From: JBBDWJ01 sp040902925
Lineage (GTDB): Bacteria > Acidobacteriota > Terriglobia > Bryobacterales > UBA6623
Assembly: GCA_040902925.1 (NCBI GenBank)
Contig: JBBDWJ010000341.1
Coordinates: 1-11,621, forward strand
DNA length: 11,621 nt
Reading direction: 5' to 3'
This document shows positions 6,736 to 11,621 of the stretch, one piece after another. Position numbers and translations under genes: made by a program. The notes under the pieces are model-generated. The model searched no databases. It was not told the DNA's origin and saw only the letters and a list, made by a program, of their open reading frames with translations. How positions within the stretch are numbered: position 1 is the first letter of the stretch; the number at the start of each line of letters is the position of its first letter.

Positions 6736-8031
6736 TCAAGCCCGCGGAGCGCCGCGAAACTCGAATTCCTCCGGGTCGACTCCGCCCAACTCCGGCTCGG
6801 GGAGCTTGCCGGCCAGGTGCGCCCAACCCCAGAAGAACGCCGTGAGCGAGCTGACGGCGCCGGCGGCCGCGCCGATCTGGCGAGGACTCCAGAACTCCGA
6901 CGCCAAGCCCGCCCCGGTCATCGACAGCATCATCGTTCCCCAGGTCATCGATTCGATGGTCGAAAAAACCCGGCCGCGGTAGGCATCAGGGACGTGCGTC
7001 AAAAGCTGCGTCTGATTCATGATCGAGCTGATCGCCATGCCGACGCGCGATAGCCCCACAAAGAACATCGCCAGCCCGATCGGAGACGCTTGACTGAAAA
7101 GGATGTAGCACACGCCGTGCATCAGGTGGCAGACGACGATCGTACGCTTGTATCCCAGAAACGACAAACGCGTGCCCCACTGGTTGGCAATGAATCCACC
7201 GATTAAGAGGCCGAAACCGGCGGAACCCCAAATCATGCCGATGCCGACTGGCCCGCGGTCGAAAATCCGTTCCCCGAATAAGCTGAACAGCACTTGGGCC
7301 GTGCCGCCGCCGCTCGCCCAGCCGACATGCACCAGAGCAATCCCGAGAATCAGCGGCGTGCCGCGCATGTAGCGCAACCCCTCCTGATATTCGTGCCAGG
7401 GGCGCGCGACCATCGTCTCGTTGAGCGCTTTCGTCGCCGGGCGAAAGTGCCCCGCGGGGACGCGCAACTGCGAAACCATCAACGCCGAAAACAGAAACGA
7501 GGCCGCGTTGAGCAAAAAGGCAATCTCGAACCCGAACCCGGCGGCGCTCAGCCCGCCAAGCATTGTCCCGATAGTAACCGAGGCGTACCCGGTGGTCTGC
7601 GTCAACGAATTCGCGGTGTGCAGTTCATCCTTGGACGCGATGGCCGGTAGAATCGCCACGCGGCCGCTGGTGTAAAACGGCGAAAAGAACATCAGCAGGC
7701 CGCTCAGCGGATAGAGCAGCCAAGTGTGCGACGCATCGAGCGTGAAGATGAACAACAGCGCCACCACGCCACGTAACAGATCGCTGGCGATCATGATGCG
7801 CTTGCGATCCAAGCGATCGAGCATGACTCCGGCGATGGGGCCGCCGACCAGCATCGATATGGCGCGCGCCAGCAGTATCCCACTGACCACAAATCCCGAC
7901 CCGGTGTTCTGGAGCGCCAGGCTGAACACGGCGATGGTGTTGAAATGGTCCCCGATCTCGCTGACGATCTGGCCGCACCAGTTGAAGCGGTAGTTGCGGT
8001 TTTGGCGCAGCAGTTGGGGGAAGCTAAGCAT
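6736..8031 (-). CDS. MFS transporter, MFS_3 / EntS-like exporter
   Basis: This 431-residue inner-membrane carrier probably exports a small molecule by proton antiport. Seen: multiple hydrophobic segments along the length, consistent with 12 spans; the loop 2-3 signature GPIAGVMLDRLDRKRIM (64-80), a variant of MFS motif A; GRVAILPAIASKDELHTANSL (about 123-143), very like the r..lP.lv...el..AN pattern of the MFS_3 group; and VPDAYRGRVFSTIE in the second half, the counterpart P-x-x-x-R-G-R loop. The C-terminus is a short acidic tail. ATG 8031 has no obvious ribosome site. The acetyltransferase gene follows after 41 bp, so the two likely form an operon. The substrate (drug, siderophore or metabolite) cannot be assigned. 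Confidence 0.92.
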   Translation of the reverse strand: MLSFPQLLRQNRNYRFNWCGQIVSEIGDHFNTIAVFSLALQNTGSGFVVSGILLARAISMLVGGPIAGVMLDRLDRKRIMIASDLLRGVVALLFIFTLDASHTWLLYPLSGLLMFFSPFYTSGRVAILPAIASKDELHTANSLTQTTGYASVTIGTMLGGLSAAGFGFEIAFLLNAASFLFSALMVSQLRVPAGHFRPATKALNETMVARPWHEYQEGLRYMRGTPLILGIALVHVGWASGGGTAQVLFSLFGERIFDRGPVGIGMIWGSAGFGLLIGGFIANQWGTRLSFLGYKRTIVVCHLMHGVCYILFSQASPIGLAMFFVGLSRVGMAISSIMNQTQLLTHVPDAYRGRVFSTIESMTWGTMMLSMTGAGLASEFWSPRQIGAAAGAVSSLTAFFWGWAHLAGKLPEPELGGVDPEEFEFRGAPRA

Positions 8032-8106
8032 GAGCCATTCGTTAGCTGATCCACAGACCGCCGCACCGGCGGGCTTTACCGAGTGTCGTTGGCCAGTGCC
8101 GTGACG

Positions 8107-8151
8107 CGTGCCATTGTGGCGCGCGGCATTGTGGCGCGTGCCCTTGTGGCG
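8107..8151. repeat. 15-bp tandem repeat, three copies
   Basis: Three adjacent 15-bp units: CGTGCCATTGTGGCG (8107-8121), CGCGGCATTGTGGCG (8122-8136) and CGTGCCCTTGTGGCG (8137-8151); a degenerate partial copy may precede them from about 8092. The block lies in the spacer between the pentapeptide-repeat and MFS genes. The period is a multiple of three, so each strand can read as a 5-residue repeat (minus strand RATMP/RATMA), but no recognised gene covers it. Confidence 0.7.
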
Positions 8152-8310
8152 GGTACACCAATCCGGCCCCAGGCTCGAAAATACGCCGGGCGGAGGGCTT
8201 CCACGTAATGCAACGGTTGGATTCCGACAGGGATCCGGAGGATCGGAGGAAACTCCTGAACTCTTAGGATCGCAAAATTGGAGGGATTTGGGGAGGCCAG
8301 CGCGAGCGGG

Positions 8311-9018
8311 TCAGAGGAGAGTCGGGTCGGGCGAACACTCCAGGACTTGGAAAGCGTTGGCTGTTTCTCCCGAGCCCCTGTTGCGGCGCCCCGCGGCCAC
8401 GGCCCGGCGTTTTTCCGGAACGGACGGCGAGGAGGGTCCCTGGCACGGCTGGTCCCGGCCGGCGGGGGGCAAGTCAAGCTGGACGGCAAGGTCGCCGTGC
8501 AGCCGCGCCTGTTCCCAGTTGCGCGCGGCCATCAGTTGGCGCGAGCTCAAGCCTCGGGTACGCGTGAAGACCGCGCCCTCGATGTTGGCGCCGAGCAGAT
8601 TCGCGCCATGCAAGTCGGCGTCGGTGAAATCCGCGCTGGTAAGATCGGCGCCGCCGCAGTCGGCGTCTCGCAGATCCGCCCCATCGAAGGTACACCCGGC
8701 CAAATTCGCGCCGTTGAAATTGACGGCCACCAGCCGCGATCGGGAAAGCTCGGCGTTGTCGAGGTCCGCCCCCATCAGATAGGCGCTTTGCAGATCGGCG
8801 TCGCGCAAGCAAGCTCCACGCAGGGTAGCCCCCCGCAGATACGCCTTTTGCAGCACAACGCCGTGCAGGTCAAAACCGCTCAAGTCGGCATGCGCGAATT
8901 GGATTCCCGAAAGGTCCGGCGCGGGCTCAGCGGCGTGTTCCTGGCGGGCGCGATTCCAGACCTCTTGGCCCTGCAGCAAAATCTGGGTGTATTCGGCCGA
9001 GGTCATCTGTGGAGGCAT
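8311..9018 (-). CDS. pentapeptide-repeat protein
   Basis: About 235 residues from ATG 9018. Seen: an N-terminal helix TSAEYTQILLQGQEVWNRAR (residues 6-25), a common lead-in of this family, then PDLSG opening about 24 five-residue repeats of A(D/N)Lxx type (about 34-154, for example GADLRDADCGGADLTSADF). Such repeats fold into a right-handed quadrilateral beta-helix, here around six coils. After the repeats, LSSRQLMAARNWEQARL (about 157-173) is a frequent family end-piece; the remaining 50 or so residues are polar, basic and unlike the family. A GTG at 9087 would add 23 residues with no family resemblance, and neither start has a clear ribosome site. No signal peptide or membrane span is visible. 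The biological role of most such proteins is unknown; gyrase protection as in Qnr/MfpA is possible but unsupported here. Upstream lies the YfhO-like gene on the same strand, some 300 bp away. Confidence 0.85.
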   Translation of the reverse strand: MPPQMTSAEYTQILLQGQEVWNRARQEHAAEPAPDLSGIQFAHADLSGFDLHGVVLQKAYLRGATLRGACLRDADLQSAYLMGADLDNAELSRSRLVAVNFNGANLAGCTFDGADLRDADCGGADLTSADFTDADLHGANLLGANIEGAVFTRTRGLSSRQLMAARNWEQARLHGDLAVQLDLPPAGRDQPCQGPSSPSVPEKRRAVAAGRRNRGSGETANAFQVLECSPDPTLL

Positions 9019-9194
9019 CGTTGTCGCGTGGGACCGGTTGTCGCGCTCTATGTTTACCGCGCGGGCCGTGTCCCCGCACCAACTCACGGCGGTTCGTCCG
9101 TGCGCGGATGCGCCTTTTCAACATCATCGGTAGCCGCAACACGCAGCTTTAGCCTGATGGGCCTTAGAGGGAATAGAGAGCGTGTGTGTGGAAC

Positions 9195-9220
9195 GCGTCC
9201 GACACCCCCGATTCGGACGC
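9195..9220 (-). repeat. 8-bp perfect inverted repeat, possible transcription stop after the YfhO-like gene
   Basis: GCGTCCGA (9195-9202) and its exact complement TCGGACGC (9213-9220) flank a 10-nt loop. It lies about 100 bases beyond the YfhO-like stop and about 180 bases before the pentapeptide-repeat start. On the minus strand no T-run follows, so it is not a standard intrinsic terminator; an operator or RNA structure is equally possible. The rest of 9019-9322 shows no gene. Confidence 0.4.
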
Positions 9221-9322
9221 TGAACCTTGGCAGACAGGAAGCAGGCCGCGACCTCGTTTCGGGCGGCATAAATTGCGCGGGGGGCGATCCAGCCAAACAT
9301 TGTCGTCAGTGGCAATGACCCA

Positions 9323-11473
9323 TTATGCTTTCCCGCCACGCCAGGGCCGCTTCCATAAGACTGCGACCCAGGCCAGCCAGGCAATCACGCTCAAGGCGGT
9401 TGAGCGCCATAAAATCGCCGGCCTAAACTCCATGACGACTTCGTGCCGGCCCGCCGGCGCCGCCATTCCGCGGAACGCCACATTGGTAAAAACAAGCTCG
9501 GCCGGAGCGCCGTCCAAGGACGCCTTCCAGCCCGGGTAGTGAGTTTCCGAGGTAACCAGGAAGCCGGCTGCGGCGGCATCCACATCAAGCACGATACGGC
9601 GGGGCGAGTATTCGATCACCGTCACGCTGCCGGCCGGCCCGTCAGTGCCCGGCCTGTCAGTGGCCGGCGCGGCGCCAACGCCTTCGCCACCCTCAACAAT
9701 CGCCTCTTTGCGAGGCTCGAAATCCGCCGCGCGCAACCACTGGGCAGCTTGATCCAGACTCTCGGCCTTTCGCACCTGGGATACAACAAAAAATCGCGGC
9801 AGGGCTTCCAGGTTTTCGTACACCTCTCGGCCGGGCAGGCTGCCTGCGTGGACAAAATCTGCCTTCTCAACTGCCGCGGGGTCGAGCGGCGCGCGCGAAA
9901 GCACATACCTGACGTTCATCAAATCAAGAACGGGCGACGAGAGATCGTCGACCTCGTAGTAGCGTCCCCAACGCTCGCCCTTCTCAACGAACGCGAGACG
10001 CGCTTCAATAACCCGGGCCGGCGAAAACGGGTCGTTGCCGTTGGCCGTCGGAACTTTCGTAATCGGCGCGGCCATCGCCCAACTGAGTGAATCCCCGGCC
10101 GTGTCGATGCGCCACGGCGGCGTCTGCCCCGCGACAAGCTCCCGCATGCGGCTCATCAGCTCGCGGCTGCCATCGAAATGTTCCGGCTCGATGCCGGGTT
10201 CCCGCGCGGTCGGGAAAGCGTTCATCAGTCGTCCCGAGCTGACGGCGATCAGATCGGTGGCGATCAGCGCGACCGCCAGGTACCCCAGGGCGGGCTTGCG
10301 GACGAACTGATCGCAGCCCAGGCCCGCCAGCACGGCGAACGAAAGCGCAAACGCGGCCAGCGCGAATTCCGGGTGCAGGCCGATCTGGATAAATCCCGGA
10401 AGCACGGAGAACAAAGCCGCCCCGATCGGCGTCGAGTCGCCGAGCATCCACAAAGCGCAGACGAGGGTGAAAACAGCGAACAGAGTGGTCTCCCGCCGCC
10501 GAGGCCTTATCGCCGCGGCAACGCAGAGGGCGAGCGCGGCGTAGCTGCCGTAGAGATACAGAAACGTCGGGTCATACGGCAGCGAGTAATCAGTCAGCGC
10601 GAAAATTCCGTAGTAGTTGGGGACGACGAGCGAAACCAGACTCTCCAGCGGCAGTCCGCCGCCCGAGCCCAGCCATGCGTCGCGATACTGCGCCACGCTA
10701 TTCCAGGTCAGCTCGATCGTTGGCAATAATTGAATCGCGGCGAGCAACAGCGACCCAGCGGCGGCGCACGCGACCGACATTAGCAGCTTCCACGAGGCAA
10801 GGCGGAACGCGATGAAAGTCAATGCCAGCAACCCGGCCGAAGCGACGACCACCGCCGTCATCGACGGCAACCCCGTGAGAATTGTCATCGCAAAAGACGC
10901 GGCTAGCAGCGCGCCCGAGCGAAGGGTGATCCTCTCGCGCAGGTGCAAAACACAAAGCCAGGTGAACGGCAGCCAGCCGGCGGCATCGACAGCGCCGAGG
11001 TGTTGTGCCTGAGAGGCGAAAAATCCGCCGAGCTGGTAGACGGTTGCCCCCGCTAGCGCGGCCGCGCTCGACGTCCCCAGGCGGCGCAACAACAGATAAG
11101 TGCCGGCGCCTCCGAGAAAGATGTGCAGTACCAACTGCCATTCCAGCAAGTAGAGCAGGTGATCTCCGCCGATCGCGTTGCTCAGCAGCACGGCGGCGAT
11201 CATCGGCGGATAAAACACCTGCGCCTGAATGTTGGCGTAAAGCGGCCGCCCGCAATAGGTGTAGGGGTCCCACAACGGCAGCTCGCCGCGTTCGAACGAC
11301 TCGGCGACAAACGCAGCGACCGGGTAGTGGTCATAGCGCAGATCCCAGGGGATGACGTGGCCGCCCAGGAAAAGCACATGACGGAAGAACAGCAGGACTT
11401 CCGCCAGCAACAGCACGTAGGGGATCGCTCGAGCCAAGCAACGATTCTGGCGGGTTGCAGGGCTTGAATGCAA
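9323..11473 (-). CDS. YfhO-family multi-spanning membrane protein
   Basis: This 716-residue inner-membrane protein has the plan of YfhO-type proteins, which share a GT-C-like fold and are linked to glycosylation of cell-envelope polymers in Firmicutes. Seen: a first span at about 17-36; the periplasmic-loop signature LPLWDPYTYCGRPLYANIQAQ (65-85) with FYPP after it; about ten more hydrophobic segments between 85 and 412; then a soluble region containing LDLMNVRYVL (516-525), LEALPRFFVV (555-564) and THYPGWKASLDG (644-655), all family hallmarks; and a last span at about 689-707 with a basic tail. The earliest start is TTG 11473, without a clear ribosome site; no ATG or GTG occurs upstream in the frame, although it stays open to the right edge. 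A linker at about 596-616 contains an internal 15-bp duplication. The substrate is unknown; the glycosyl-transfer role is by family only. Confidence 0.88.
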   Translation of the reverse strand: MHSSPATRQNRCLARAIPYVLLLAEVLLFFRHVLFLGGHVIPWDLRYDHYPVAAFVAESFERGELPLWDPYTYCGRPLYANIQAQVFYPPMIAAVLLSNAIGGDHLLYLLEWQLVLHIFLGGAGTYLLLRRLGTSSAAALAGATVYQLGGFFASQAQHLGAVDAAGWLPFTWLCVLHLRERITLRSGALLAASFAMTILTGLPSMTAVVVASAGLLALTFIAFRLASWKLLMSVACAAAGSLLLAAIQLLPTIELTWNSVAQYRDAWLGSGGGLPLESLVSLVVPNYYGIFALTDYSLPYDPTFLYLYGSYAALALCVAAAIRPRRRETTLFAVFTLVCALWMLGDSTPIGAALFSVLPGFIQIGLHPEFALAAFALSFAVLAGLGCDQFVRKPALGYLAVALIATDLIAVSSGRLMNAFPTAREPGIEPEHFDGSRELMSRMRELVAGQTPPWRIDTAGDSLSWAMAAPITKVPTANGNDPFSPARVIEARLAFVEKGERWGRYYEVDDLSSPVLDLMNVRYVLSRAPLDPAAVEKADFVHAGSLPGREVYENLEALPRFFVVSQVRKAESLDQAAQWLRAADFEPRKEAIVEGGEGVGAAPATDRPGTDGPAGSVTVIEYSPRRIVLDVDAAAAGFLVTSETHYPGWKASLDGAPAELVFTNVAFRGMAAPAGRHEVVMEFRPAILWRSTALSVIAWLAWVAVLWKRPWRGGKA
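9636..9665. repeat. 15-bp tandem duplication within the YfhO-like gene
   Basis: GGCCCGTCAGTGCCC (9636-9650) is followed directly by GGCCTGTCAGTGGCC (9651-9665), 13 of 15 identical. Flanking GCCGGCC (9633-9639) and GGCCGGC (9662-9668) are inverted copies. In the protein it gives a repeated T-D-x-P motif in a variable linker and keeps the frame. Confidence 0.65.
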
Positions 11474-11621
11474 AGGGACTAGCAGGCAGGGCCCGCTTGC
11501 TGGGACTCCGCAACGGCGACGGCCATGGCCAATCGGTTGAGCCTGGGTTGGCCTTGGCCTTATAGGTCCCGCGCACCCATTCCGGAGCCCCGCAGGGGCG
11601 GCATGCCAGTAGCCCGGGGCG

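Noticed and set aside
6061..7053. A 330-codon plus-strand open frame starting at the sulfatase stop
   Set aside because: It lies opposite the acetyltransferase and MFS genes and is low-complexity and rich in arginine, proline and alanine, typical of a shadow frame in GC-rich DNA.
8278..9318. A 346-codon plus-strand open frame opposite the pentapeptide-repeat gene, showing 5-residue periodic patterns such as QIRAxxVG
   Set aside because: Its periodicity is the mirror of the 15-bp repeats on the minus strand; the minus-strand product matches a known family, this one does not.

Overview
The window is GC-rich bacterial DNA with six well-supported protein genes and no RNA genes that I can see. 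A formylglycine-type sulfatase, a YfhO-family membrane protein and a pentapeptide-repeat protein with a WN-type N-terminal helix would suit an Acidobacteriota, Planctomycetota or Verrucomicrobiota genome. I cannot choose between these from sequence alone, and the lineage is an inference.

Left part (100-3878, plus strand): a two-gene restriction-modification-like module. The first gene encodes a 1020-residue N6-adenine DNA methyltransferase with motif X, motif I (DPAAGAG) and motif IV (NPPW), flanked by a long N-terminal region and a long putative target-recognition C-terminal region. The second starts on the last base of the first gene's stop codon and encodes a 238-residue protein with an intact PD...ExK nuclease signature. 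Together they look like a modification/recognition subunit coupled to a separate nuclease. This is the best candidate in the window for an under-described defence system.

Spacer 3879-4585: about 700 bases with no convincing gene. It holds a strong GC-rich hairpin (4184-4209), an AT-richer patch, a run of six TTCG-type elements spaced 10-11 bp (4408-4465), and a 12-bp direct repeat overlapping a TGTCC/GGACA inverted repeat (4547-4575) just ahead of the next gene.

Middle (4586-6061, plus strand): a secreted sulfatase with a signal peptide, the C-S-P-T-R activation motif and metal ligands. It converges on a minus-strand pair: an MFS_3-type exporter (6736-8031) followed 41 bp later by a RimJ/RimL-type GNAT acetyltransferase (6122-6694), probably one operon.

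Right part (minus strand): a pentapeptide-repeat protein (8311-9018, possibly from 9087) and a large YfhO-like multi-membrane-span protein (9323-11473, TTG start). The spacers here hold a 3 x 15-bp tandem repeat (8107-8151) and an 8-bp perfect inverted repeat (9195-9220). These genes look like chromosomal background next to the defence module rather than members of one pathway.
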